Position numbers and translations under genes: made by a program. A stretch of DNA of 64,000 nt from Bacteroidaceae bacterium. GTDB taxonomy: Bacteria; Bacteroidota; Bacteroidia; Bacteroidales; Bacteroidaceae. The stretch is from contig JAGCVH010000004.1 of the NCBI GenBank assembly GCA_017962495.1, forward strand, positions 1 to 64,000. Reading direction: 5' to 3'. How positions within the stretch are numbered: the first letter of the stretch is position 1; each line of letters begins with the position of its first letter. The notes under the pieces were generated by a model. It did no database searches. It was not told the DNA's origin and saw only the letters and a list, made by a program, of their open reading frames with translations. Shown piece after piece: positions 54,940 to 62,905 of this stretch.

Positions 54940-54957
54940 AATTATTTAGTATATTTG
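54927..54957 (+). promoter_or_regulatory. promoter of the POT transporter gene
   Basis: ATTG (54927-54930) and TATATTTG (54950-54957), spacing 19 bp. Start near 54963, leader about 85 nt. Confidence 0.6.
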
Positions 54958-55046
54958 CACGAGATATTGACCAAAGTCAATGTGATATTCAGAAAAATAA
55001 GCAAGAATTGCGAATTATTGATTAACAATTAAATACTTTAAAAACT

Positions 55047-56588
55047 ATGTTCGAAGGACAACCCAAAGGACTTTATGCCCTTGCCCTTGCCAATACGGGT
55101 GAACGTTTTGGCTACTACACCATGCTTGCGGTGTTTGCGCTCTTCCTAAGAGCCAATTTCGGTCTCGATCCTGCTTGGGCAGGCGAGATTTACAGTGATT
55201 TCCTCATGCTTGTCTATTTCTTGCCTGTTGTGGGTGGATGGATGGCCGACCGCTTCGGTTATGGTCGCATGGTCACCATAGGCATTCTCATCATGTTTGT
55301 GGGCTATCTGTTGCTCTCTTTCCCCTTTGGAGGCGACAAGTTTGCTCTCATCGTCATGTTGCTTGCCTTGTTGTTCATCAGTTTGGGAACAGGCCTGTTC
55401 AAGGGCAACCTGCAAGTGATGGTGGGTAATCTCTATGACGACCCCAAGTATGCCTCAAAGCGTGATGCAGGTTTCTCTCTCTTCTACATGGCCATCAACC
55501 TTGGTGCGCTCTTTGCTCCTACTGCTGCAGTTAAGATTAAGGAGTGGGCAGAGACCTCGTTGGGTTATTCGTCGAACGATGCCTATCACTTCTCTTTTGC
55601 TGTAGCATGCGCTTCCCTGGTGCTCTCCATCATCATCTATTATGCCACACGCAGTACTTTCCGTCATACTGAAGGCAAGGAAGTGTCAAAGATTAAGAGT
55701 GAGAAGGCAGAGGAAACCGCGACTGCAACGCCTGTTGCAGAGAACAAGGACGGCGTTACCGACCGCGAACGCATCATCGCACTGTGTCTTGTCTTTGCCG
55801 TTGTCATCTTCTTCTGGATGGCATTCCACCAGAATGGACTTTCACTGACCTACTTTGCCGATGAGTTCACTGCCAAGTCGTCGGAGGGATTGCAGAGCAT
55901 GTGCTTCGATGTGTGGAATCTCGTTGCCATCATCTTTATTGTATATGCAGGCTTCTCCTTCTTCCAGAGCAAGACCGTGAAGGCAAAGACCATCTCTGCC
56001 GCAGTTATTACTGCCGCTTTGGTGTTCCTGGGATGGAAGTATTCTCGCGTTAGTGGTTCCATCGACATCAGTGCCCCCATCTTCCAGCAGTTCAACCCCT
56101 TCTATGTAGTGGCTCTGACTCCCTTCTCCATGCTCATCTTCAGCACTTTGGCAAACAAGGGTAAAGAACCCAGCGCACCTCGCAAGATTGCCTATGGTAT
56201 GCTTGTTGCAGCCTCTGCCTTCCTGATAATGATGGTGGCATCAATGGGCTTGCTTACGCCAAACGAACAGAAGGATGCAGGCGAAGCAGCATCATTCGTT
56301 TCGCCTTACTGGCTCATTGGCACTTACCTCATCCTCACCTTTGGCGAGTTGCTTCTGTCGCCTATGGGCATCTCCTTCGTGTCGAAGGTTGCACCTGCCA
56401 AGTACAAGGGCTTGATGATGGGTGGATGGTTTGTTGCCACAGCCATCGGTAACAAGCTTGTAGGCGTGGGTGGTTACCTGTGGGGTGACATTCCTCTTAC
56501 GGTCGTTTGGGGCGTCTTCATTGCCGTCTGCATAGTTGCAGCCCTCTTCATGTTCGCCATGATGAAGCGTCTCGAGAAAGTTTGCTAA
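55047..56588 (+). CDS. proton-dependent oligopeptide (POT/PTR) family transporter
   Basis: 513 residues, about 12-14 helices. The first helix has NTGERFGYYTML, the place of the ExxERFxYY motif; here the first Glu is Asn (NTGER). GTGLFKGNLQVMVGNLYDD and DAGFSLFYMAINLGALFAP are PTR-family signatures. A charged loop (about 205-240) separates the two halves. It imports di- or tripeptides with protons. The change in ExxER may alter proton coupling. Confidence 0.92.
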   Translation: MFEGQPKGLYALALANTGERFGYYTMLAVFALFLRANFGLDPAWAGEIYSDFLMLVYFLPVVGGWMADRFGYGRMVTIGILIMFVGYLLLSFPFGGDKFALIVMLLALLFISLGTGLFKGNLQVMVGNLYDDPKYASKRDAGFSLFYMAINLGALFAPTAAVKIKEWAETSLGYSSNDAYHFSFAVACASLVLSIIIYYATRSTFRHTEGKEVSKIKSEKAEETATATPVAENKDGVTDRERIIALCLVFAVVIFFWMAFHQNGLSLTYFADEFTAKSSEGLQSMCFDVWNLVAIIFIVYAGFSFFQSKTVKAKTISAAVITAALVFLGWKYSRVSGSIDISAPIFQQFNPFYVVALTPFSMLIFSTLANKGKEPSAPRKIAYGMLVAASAFLIMMVASMGLLTPNEQKDAGEAASFVSPYWLIGTYLILTFGELLLSPMGISFVSKVAPAKYKGLMMGGWFVATAIGNKLVGVGGYLWGDIPLTVVWGVFIAVCIVAALFMFAMMKRLEKVC

Positions 56589-56630
56589 TCGAGTCCTTCC
56601 ATTTAAGAGTATACATAATTATTATAAATA

Positions 56631-56774
56631 ATGAATTACTCTAGTTCAGATGAATACCGTCGCGACGAATTGATACGCCAGATAGAGCGTGCTGTCAGTC
56701 GTCTTACCTTGCCGGAATTGGAGGCACTCTACTACGATATGACCACCAAGAACTATATCAACGACAGCCTATGA
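56631..56774 (+). CDS. 47-residue protein of unknown function
   Basis: A short frame, MNYSSSDEYRRDELIRQIER and so on to NYINDSL, with a probable helical middle (RRDELIRQIERAVSRL; LPELEALYYDM). Its stop overlaps the next ATG (ATGA at 56771-56774), a coupling pattern typical of true genes. I do not recognise a family. No signal peptide. Confidence 0.6.
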   Translation: MNYSSSDEYRRDELIRQIERAVSRLTLPELEALYYDMTTKNYINDSL

Positions 56775-57160
56775 AGCGCATCCTCTTGGCTTTGTTCTTC
56801 CTTTGGCCTTTGATGGCTATGGCACAAAGTGGTCGAACGGAATCGAAGATTTCATACATCGAAGCCACACCCTCGTGGTATATCGTCTACGACGAGAATG
56901 GCAAGCGCATCCGTTCGTTTAGCACCAGTCAGGGTCGGCTTGTAGGCTATTCCTCGGAGTTCTACATCATTCAGGTGGGCAACTCGTGGTACTATACCTA
57001 CGACCCGCAAGGCAAGCGTCTCCATTCCTTCAGTGTGGCCTCCACAGGCGAGATACTCTCTTGTTCAGGCGACACCTTCACCAGTCGGTTCAACTCGTGG
57101 ATCATCACTTGGCGTAAGGATGGCAAGCGACTTGGTTCGCGTTCGACTGCATCAAGATAA
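56771..57160 (+). CDS. secreted protein of unknown function with three short repeats
   Basis: 129 residues, signal peptide about 1-18 (LFFLWPLMAMAQ). Three repeats of about 35-40 residues share SWYxxYDxxGKRxxSFS: SWYIVYDENGKRIRSFS, SWYYTYDPQGKRLHSFS, SWIITWRKDGKRLGSRS. They suggest a small beta-propeller-like or beta-solenoid fold. Coupled to the upstream 47-residue gene. Homologues of this pattern exist in Bacteroidales as uncharacterised secreted proteins, from memory. Confidence 0.75.
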   Translation: MKRILLALFFLWPLMAMAQSGRTESKISYIEATPSWYIVYDENGKRIRSFSTSQGRLVGYSSEFYIIQVGNSWYYTYDPQGKRLHSFSVASTGEILSCSGDTFTSRFNSWIITWRKDGKRLGSRSTASR

Positions 57161-57203
57161 GAGAGGTATTCATTGAACATTGCTCATTGAGCATCATCAT
57201 CAT

Positions 57204-57240
57204 AAGACACCTGCAAGCCTGGCTTGTGGGTGTCTTTCGT
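57204..57240 (+). terminator. strong terminator-like hairpin after the secreted repeat protein
   Basis: AAGACACC (57204-57211) pairs with GGTGTCTT (57229-57236) and CAAGCC (57214-57219) with GGCTTG (57221-57226), then T-rich sequence. Confidence 0.75.
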
Positions 57241-57249
57241 CTTCCTCTC

Positions 57250-57337
57250 ATCGAACGCTTGTTCAATGCGCTTTGAACCTATGCCTTCCGTCCATCGAAC
57301 GCTTGTTCAATGCGTCTCGAACCTATGCCTTGTGATG
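57250..57337. repeat. 22-bp-period repeat array, locus 3 (four units)
   Basis: Units start at 57250, 57272, 57294 and 57316. Units 1 and 3 are ATCGAACGCTTGTTCAATGC plus two bases; units 2 and 4 begin (T/C)T(T/C)GAACCTATGCCTT. Thus a 44-bp double unit is also repeated. Spacing is exactly 22 bp. Confidence 0.85.
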
Positions 57338-57355
57338 CGCTAATATAGTCGAAAA

Positions 57356-57706
57356 GGGGACAAGGGGACAAGGGGACAAGCAAATTTTACGGTCACCCCC
57401 CCCTATGTGTTTGTTTTCGACATTGCCCACTCTGGCCTTCCTCATTATCCAATCCCCTCTTCCTCATTGCCCAATCTCACCTTTAGCATTACTTTTATAT
57501 CTCTAATAACTATATTATCTATTATAAATAAGTATAATACTATATAATAATATAATAATAATTATAATAGTATATATATAATATAATAGTAATAATATAT
57601 ATAAGTAATTATAAATCAATAGAATAATGATTTGATTGAGAGCTCGTTTATGCCGTAAGAGAGAGGGGGGGTGCCAGATTTCCTTGTCCCTTTGTCCCCT
57701 TGTCCC
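57356..57706. repeat. symmetrical element B: 8-bp repeats, C-tract, AT core, G-tract, inverted 8-bp repeats
   Basis: Left: three perfect GGGGACAA units (57356-57379), then CACCCCCCCC (57394-57403). Core: about 57480-57635, nearly pure A/T, rich in TATA/ATAATA runs. Right: GGGGGGGTG (57665-57673), then CTTGTCCC, TTTGTCCC, CTTGTCCC (57683-57706). Left and right arms are nested complements with one mismatch in about 25 nt of the outer arms. The layout parallels element A. Confidence 0.85.
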
Positions 57707-57823
57707 CCCCCTCTTTCCTCTCGTCCTCCACAAATCACGATGTAATAACGAGTCGGATGATGCTCACGATGTATTCTTATTATCCCGAAGTGTTAAATAA
57801 ATGTTAAAAAAGTGTTAAAATCG

Positions 57824-57837
57824 TGCAAGCGCTTGCA
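57824..57837. promoter_or_regulatory. perfect 14-bp palindromic operator
   Basis: TGCAAGCGCTTGCA is fully palindromic with a central CG, the form of LacI/GalR-family operators. It overlaps the upstream promoter box (CTTG, 57832-57835). Three nearby GTTAAA repeats (57792-57818) may be further binding sites. Confidence 0.55.
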
Positions 57838-57864
57838 TGATTCATTATTTATGTACTACCTTTG
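57832..57864 (+). promoter_or_regulatory. promoter of the ABC/GntR operon
   Basis: CTTG (57832-57835) and TACCTTTG (57857-57864), spacing 21 bp. Start near 57870, leader about 120 nt. Confidence 0.6.
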
Positions 57865-57991
57865 CAGTGTCCTATCAAACTATTACACTAAAACAATAGG
57901 ACAAGAGAATTGAAAAATAAGAGTTAAGAATCGGACGCATGGTCGTCCAAGAAGAAAAAAGTTAAACATTATAAACATAAATTCAAAAGCT

Positions 57992-58690
57992 ATGATTAGT
58001 ATTGAAAATGTAACATTTGGCTACAGTTCTTCGGCAAAGGTGCTGGAGGATTTCTCGCTTCAGTTTCAGGACGGAGGCGTGTATGGACTGCTTGGCAAGA
58101 ACGGAACAGGAAAGAGTACACTGCTCTATCTTATCACGGGTTTGCTTCGTGCACAGAAAGGAAGTGTGGAGGTCGATGGCGTGGATGCTCGCAAGCGTGA
58201 TGCAGAGATGCTCTCTGAAATCTTCATCGTTCCAGAGGAGTACGACCTGCCTCCCGTTAGCCTCAAGTGTTATGTGAATGCCATCAAGGCCTTCTATCCC
58301 CGTTTCAGTGACGAATTGCTCGACAAGTGTCTGCGTGAGTTCGAAATGCCTACCGATGTCAATCTCGGTTCACTCTCTATGGGACAGAAGAAGAAGGTGT
58401 ATATCTGCATCGCACTTGCCGCAAACACGCGTTACCTGTTGCTCGATGAACCTACCAACGGACTCGACATACTCTCGAAGAGCCTCTTCCGCAAGGTCGT
58501 GGTGGCAGGAATGAGTGAGCAAAAGACACTTATCATCAGTACGCATCAGGTGCACGATGTGGAGTTGTTGCTCGACCATGTTGTCATCATCGATCGCAAT
58601 CGCGTTCTGCTCGACCAGAAGCTGGAAGAGAGCGACGATGCACCCATCGACATCGAGAAGTTGTTCATCGACACTCTTTCTAACATTTAA
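57992..58690 (+). CDS. ABC transporter ATP-binding protein
   Basis: 232 residues. Walker A GLLGKNGTGKST, signature LGSLSMGQKKKV (SMGQ instead of SGGQ), Walker B YLLLDEPTNGLD, H-loop STHQ. Its partner is probably the membrane protein at 58775, together an ABC-2-type exporter. YtrA-type GntR genes often sit beside such pairs, and one does here (59708). Substrate unknown. Confidence 0.9.
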   Translation: MISIENVTFGYSSSAKVLEDFSLQFQDGGVYGLLGKNGTGKSTLLYLITGLLRAQKGSVEVDGVDARKRDAEMLSEIFIVPEEYDLPPVSLKCYVNAIKAFYPRFSDELLDKCLREFEMPTDVNLGSLSMGQKKKVYICIALAANTRYLLLDEPTNGLDILSKSLFRKVVVAGMSEQKTLIISTHQVHDVELLLDHVVIIDRNRVLLDQKLEESDDAPIDIEKLFIDTLSNI

Positions 58691-58774
58691 TCCCTGAATG
58701 ATTTAAACGATTAAACGCAGAACTATTTAATCTATTAAGCTAATAAGCTACTAAACTATTAAATTTTTACAGAT

Positions 58775-59620
58775 ATGAACTTCAATAGATTTATGAATGT
58801 AGCGCGTTACAACTTTGCCATCAATCGCGCACAATATATGAAGTTGGCTCTGGGCCTCTTCCTTGTTATGTCCCTTCCTCTCTTAATATTCATCCTGAAG
58901 ACTATATGGGTGTTTGGTGTTACGCACAATACTGAGTGGGCTCTGGCCAGCATACCAGGTGCAGAGATGGGAAATTGGATGACGAAGTGTTTCATCTTTG
59001 CCTGGCCCATTCTTGCCGGATACACGTTCCATAATTTGCTCACCAAGCAGTCGCGCATCAAGGAACTGACCCTTCCTGCCTCGAATGGCGAGAAGTTCCT
59101 GTTCCATGCATTAGTGACCGTTGGAGGTGCATTCCTGGCCTATGTTGTCAGTTATTTCTTGCTCGACATTCTGCAGTACCTCTATGTAGGCATCGTCTTT
59201 GGTTTCTCTAATGCCGAATGGGTTTCCTATTCTCCTATCTTCTTTGACTCGGCAAATGCTATTTCGTCCATATTCGGTGAGAATGTTTCGTTCTGGCTCA
59301 CTGTGCTTGCCGACTTATACTTGATAGCCTTCGTTTCCACATTCGTGCTGGGCAATGCCGTCAAATACAAGCATAACGTGCTGTGGACCTATGCCTTCCA
59401 TTGGATGGTCGGTTTCTTGAGCATGATGGGTATGGGTCTTCTCATCCCTCTTCTCAAGGATGTTGACTGGTCGTGGGTTCAAGACTTCGATCTCGAAAAG
59501 GCAAGCACTTACATAAAAGTGGGTGCAACCCTCTTCTTCTCTCTCGTTACCATCTTCAGTTGGTGGATGTCGTATCGCCTCTATTGTCGTGCTCAGATTA
59601 CCACGAAGCGCAACAAATGA
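58775..59620 (+). CDS. six-helix membrane protein, probable ABC exporter permease
   Basis: 281 residues with about six hydrophobic helices: MKLALGLFLVMSLPLLIFIL, FIFAWPILAGYTFHNLL, VGGAFLAYVVSYFLLDILQY, WLTVLADLYLIAFVSTFVLG, MVGFLSMMGMGLLIPLL and YIKVGATLFFSLVTIFSWWM. I recognise no specific Pfam signature, but the size and the loop KQSRIKELTLPASNGEKFLF after the second helix resemble ABC-2-type permeases of Bacteroidetes. It sits 84 bp after its ATPase gene and upstream of GntR. Confidence 0.75.
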   Translation: MNFNRFMNVARYNFAINRAQYMKLALGLFLVMSLPLLIFILKTIWVFGVTHNTEWALASIPGAEMGNWMTKCFIFAWPILAGYTFHNLLTKQSRIKELTLPASNGEKFLFHALVTVGGAFLAYVVSYFLLDILQYLYVGIVFGFSNAEWVSYSPIFFDSANAISSIFGENVSFWLTVLADLYLIAFVSTFVLGNAVKYKHNVLWTYAFHWMVGFLSMMGMGLLIPLLKDVDWSWVQDFDLEKASTYIKVGATLFFSLVTIFSWWMSYRLYCRAQITTKRNK

Positions 59621-59707
59621 AGCCTTTTCAACTCTCCAGAGGGGAGGGAAAGCTACGAATAGTCAAATAAATTGTAAATAGTAAATCTGTAAATCGTAAA
59701 TTACAAA

Positions 59708-60055
59708 ATGGACTTCAAGAATCAAAAAGCCATATATCTGCAAATAGCAGAGCGCATCATGGACCAGATCCTCTCCGGCCAATACCCTGAGGGAGGCAAG
59801 TTGCCCAGCGTTCGCGAGTATGCTGCCGAAGTGGAGGTCAATGTCAACACTGTTGCCCGTTCCTTCGAGTGGTTGCAGAATCAGGATGTAGTAGTTACCC
59901 GACGTGGTTTAGGTAATTTCGTGAATGATGGTGCTCGTCAGATTGTGCTTGGACTCCGCAAACGTGAGTTTTTCGACGAGCAAGTGCCTGAGTTCTTCCG
60001 TACCATGAAAACATTGGGTGTCACCCTGAATGAGATTGTATCGTATAGTGTATAA
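59708..60055 (+). CDS. GntR-family regulator, YtrA subgroup
   Basis: 115 residues: an N-terminal GntR winged helix (YLQIAERIMDQILSGQYPEG then KLPSVREYAAEVEVNVNTVA and RGLGNFV) and a short helical tail of about 40 residues, typical of the YtrA subgroup. These dimers repress neighbouring ABC transporter operons and respond to cell-wall stress or metabolites. Likely autoregulates this operon. Confidence 0.92.
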   Translation: MDFKNQKAIYLQIAERIMDQILSGQYPEGGKLPSVREYAAEVEVNVNTVARSFEWLQNQDVVVTRRGLGNFVNDGARQIVLGLRKREFFDEQVPEFFRTMKTLGVTLNEIVSYSV

Positions 60056-60081
60056 AATCAACAATTAATATAAATAAGATT

Positions 60082-60834
60082 ATGAAAACAAGTTTCTTTT
60101 CGTCAGTCGCTATTTTGGCAATAGCCTTTCTCTTCGCAAGTTGTGAAGAAACGATAAACAAGATGGCCTCTATGGCTATAAACAAGTCGATTGTGTTCGA
60201 ACGCGAAGACACTGCCAAGTGGGGCGATGTGATAGATCGCGACCTCAATCTGCCAGTGTTCAGTGCGATAGATGCTTCTGGAGCTGTTGCCATCATCTAT
60301 GCTCAGGACAGCATATGCTCAGTTCGTGCTCATGGTAATGAGAAGTGCCTTGATGCCTACAAGATTGTGGTTAGAAAGGACGAACTGGAAGTGAAACTTA
60401 AGAGTGGTGCCGATAAGATTAACAAGAACACTCCAGGCATCATTCTCTATGTCACAGCACCCTCTTTGACTGATTTGGAAATCTCGGGCGGTTGTAAGAT
60501 AGAGATGCAGGGTAATATCGAAATGCCAGGCAAACTGGAAATAGAGATGAACGGAGCAGGCAATCTTGTCGTCGATACCCTTTCAGTCGGAGACTTCGAT
60601 TTGGGTGCAAACGGTGCCGTGAAGTGCGATATTGCCAAACTGACGGCAAAGAGCGACGTTGAAATCGAAGTCAATGGTGCAGGCGAATTCAATGCCAACA
60701 TTTTCTGCAATGAACTCAATGTAGAATTCAATGGAGCAGCCCGTGGTGTCCTGAGTGGTGAATGCAAGGACTATAATTGCGAAAACAATGGCGCTTGCAA
60801 GATTGATTTCTCTAATATGAAGACAAAGCAGTAA
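60082..60834 (+). CDS. lipoprotein with head-GIN (DUF2807) domain
   Basis: 250 residues. A signal peptide ends in the lipobox-like FAS-C, so C21 would be lipidated. A DUF2807 'GIN' adhesin-like beta-helix follows, with repeated GA/GN turns: ISGGCKIEMQGNIEMPGKLE, EMNGAGNLVVD, LGANGAVKCDI, EVNGAGEFN, EFNGAARGV, ENNGACKIDF. These surface lipoproteins are common in Bacteroidetes, often next to ABC and PspC genes. Function unproven; an envelope-stress role is inferred. Confidence 0.85.
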   Translation: MKTSFFSSVAILAIAFLFASCEETINKMASMAINKSIVFEREDTAKWGDVIDRDLNLPVFSAIDASGAVAIIYAQDSICSVRAHGNEKCLDAYKIVVRKDELEVKLKSGADKINKNTPGIILYVTAPSLTDLEISGGCKIEMQGNIEMPGKLEIEMNGAGNLVVDTLSVGDFDLGANGAVKCDIAKLTAKSDVEIEVNGAGEFNANIFCNELNVEFNGAARGVLSGECKDYNCENNGACKIDFSNMKTKQ

Positions 60835-60836
60835 CA

Positions 60837-61553
60837 ATGATTCATCTCACAAACATTCATAAGACGTATCAGGGTGCTCAGCCTTTGCATGTTCTGAAGG
60901 GCATCGACCTGCACATCGGAAAGGGTGAGTTCGTGGCCATCATGGGCGCATCGGGTTCTGGCAAGTCGACTCTGCTGAACATACTGGGCATCCTGGACGA
61001 TTATGACGAAGGTGAATATCGCTTGGATGGCACACTCATCCGCAATCTCTCCGAGACACGTGCAGCCGACTATCGCAATCGCATGATTGGTTTCATATTC
61101 CAGAGTTTCAACCTAATAGCCTTCAAGGATGCTATGGAGAACGTGGCTCTGCCGCTCTTCTACCAAGGGGTAAGCCGTAGGAAACGCAATCAGATGGCAA
61201 TGGAATATCTGGAGAAAGTCGGCCTGCGCGAGTGGTCTCACCATCTCCCCAATGAATTGTCGGGAGGTCAGAAACAACGTGTGGCCATAGCCCGTGCACT
61301 CATCACTCAACCTCGCATTATTCTTGCCGACGAGCCCACAGGCGCTCTCGATAGCAAGACCTCGTTGGAGGTGATGCAATTGCTGAAGAAGTTGCACGAG
61401 CAAGGCATGACCATCATCGTTGTGACGCATGAGAGCGGAGTGGCTTATCAGGCAGAGAAGATTGTACACATAAAGGATGGGCAGATCGAGAGCATCGAAG
61501 TGAACGATGGCTCTGCCCATACGCCTTTTGGTGCAGATGGAGTGATGAAATAA
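60837..61553 (+). CDS. ABC transporter ATP-binding protein, LolD/MacB type
   Basis: 238 residues. Walker A GASGSGKST, Q-loop FIFQSFNLIAFKDAMENVAL, signature LSGGQKQRVAIARAL, Walker B ILADEPTGALD, H-loop THE. MacB/LolD-type ATPases power FtsX-fold permeases that move lipoproteins, toxins or peptides across the envelope. It begins 2 bp after the GIN gene. Its stop codon lies inside the first unit of a 22-bp repeat array that reaches the start of the permease gene. Confidence 0.93.
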   Translation: MIHLTNIHKTYQGAQPLHVLKGIDLHIGKGEFVAIMGASGSGKSTLLNILGILDDYDEGEYRLDGTLIRNLSETRAADYRNRMIGFIFQSFNLIAFKDAMENVALPLFYQGVSRRKRNQMAMEYLEKVGLREWSHHLPNELSGGQKQRVAIARALITQPRIILADEPTGALDSKTSLEVMQLLKKLHEQGMTIIVVTHESGVAYQAEKIVHIKDGQIESIEVNDGSAHTPFGADGVMK

Positions 61554-61658
61554 GGCCTATGCTCGATTGCAATAAGGCATAAGGCACAAACGAATAAGGC
61601 CTAAGGTTCAATTAAGGAAGGCCTAAGGCTTAAACGAATAAGACCTATGTTTGAATTA
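61549..61658. repeat. 22-bp-period repeat array, locus 4 (five units, reverse orientation)
   Basis: Units start at 61549, 61571, 61593, 61615 and 61637, each opening (A/G)(A/G)(T/G)AAG(G/A)C. The stop codon of the ATPase gene (61551-61553) lies in unit 1 and the ATG of the permease (61647) in unit 5. The reverse complement resembles the locus 3 units (TCGA-C-TA-GCCTT). Confidence 0.85.
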
Positions 61659-62903
61659 TTACACGAGATACAAGGAACACTGAGGCGCAATATGATGCGC
61701 ACCATTGCTACAGGTTTCGCTGTAGTGAGTGGATTGTTCCTACTCATCGTGTTGCAGGGAGCAGGAAATGGGGTTATCCATTCCTTCCAGTACAACATGG
61801 GGGGCTTCGCCTTCGATGCTGTTCATGTCTTTGGTGGAAGAACTACCAAACCTTGGGAGGGCATCAAGGAAGGACGCCTGATTAGGCTTGACGATCGCGA
61901 CCTGGATATGAGTCGCCGGCACTTTCCTCATCAGATTACCTCTGCCATACCTACTGTCAACCACGAGGGAGTGGTGGCCAGTTATGGTGCTCATCACATC
62001 AATAGTGCCTCCATGGTGGGTGTCTATCCTGAATATGCTGCCTCGCAAGCGGTGGAGATACTGGAAGGACGCTTCATCAATAATATAGACATGACAGAGA
62101 AACGCAAGGTGTGTGTGATCGGAAACAACAGTTGCAAGGACCTCTTTAAGGAGTCGGGATCAGCTATTGGCAAAGGCGTGGAACTGGGAGGAATATTGTA
62201 CACCGTGGTTGGTGTCTACAAGACGAACGAAATGTTTAGTGGCAGTGATTTCTATGTTCCTTATACCACCTTGTGTACCATCTACAATAAGGGTCGCTTC
62301 ATCGACGAACTTACGATGAACACACACAATATCCCTACGGATTCGGCAATGGAACTATTCATCGACGAATACATACGTGCCACCAGCCACATTCATTCCT
62401 TCGATCCAACGGACGATCGTGCCCTGTGGATATGGAATCAGGCGGGCGATAACATACAAATGCAACGCGCTATGAGCATCCTGAACAAGGCTTTCTGGAT
62501 TTTGGGTTTGCTGACGCTCCTGAGTGGTGTTGTCAGTGTGAGCAATATCATGCTCATCAGCGTAAAGGAACGCACGCGTGAGTTTGGCATTCGTCGTGCC
62601 ATAGGTGCACGTCCGTGGAACATCATTTCGATGGTGGTGCTGGAGAGTGTCGTCATTACAGCCATCTTTGGCTACATTGGCATGTTGCTGGGCATCTTCT
62701 TTTGCGAATGGATGAATGCCACCGTTGGCAATCAGGTCATGGACATGGGCATCTTCCAAGCCAAGTATTTTGTCGACCCGACGGTCGACCTGCACACTTG
62801 TGTCCAGGCCACCATAGTGATTATCGTGGCTGGTGCGCTGGCAGGCTTCTTCCCTGCACGCAAGGCGGTGAAAGTGAAAACCATAGATGCATTGAGGGCT
62901 TAG
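61647..62903 (+). CDS. MacB-type ABC transporter permease 1
   Basis: 418 residues. An N-terminal helix (about 23-45), a large periplasmic domain (about 50-280; MacB_PCD-like, with VVGVYKTNEMFSGSDFYVPY), then three FtsX-fold helices (VSVSNIMLISVKERTREFGI and RRAIGARPWNIISMVVLESV). It pairs with the LolD/MacB-like ATPase. The start codon lies in a repeat unit rather than in unique sequence, so the leader of this gene is entirely repeat-derived. Confidence 0.92.
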   Translation: MFELLHEIQGTLRRNMMRTIATGFAVVSGLFLLIVLQGAGNGVIHSFQYNMGGFAFDAVHVFGGRTTKPWEGIKEGRLIRLDDRDLDMSRRHFPHQITSAIPTVNHEGVVASYGAHHINSASMVGVYPEYAASQAVEILEGRFINNIDMTEKRKVCVIGNNSCKDLFKESGSAIGKGVELGGILYTVVGVYKTNEMFSGSDFYVPYTTLCTIYNKGRFIDELTMNTHNIPTDSAMELFIDEYIRATSHIHSFDPTDDRALWIWNQAGDNIQMQRAMSILNKAFWILGLLTLLSGVVSVSNIMLISVKERTREFGIRRAIGARPWNIISMVVLESVVITAIFGYIGMLLGIFFCEWMNATVGNQVMDMGIFQAKYFVDPTVDLHTCVQATIVIIVAGALAGFFPARKAVKVKTIDALRA

Positions 62904-62905
62904 AT

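Larger units (their letters stand above)
57161..57991. other. non-coding gap with terminator, 22-bp array, element B and a promoter
   Basis: 831 bp without a gene. In order: terminator (57204-57240), 22-bp array (57250-57337), symmetrical element B (57356-57706), then a palindromic operator and promoter (57824-57864) and a leader of about 120 nt. Confidence 0.6.

Noticed and set aside
57515..57733. 72-codon minus-strand frame in the AT-rich core of element B
   Set aside because: The peptide is runs of Ile, Tyr and Leu from A/T repeats; composition is not protein-like.
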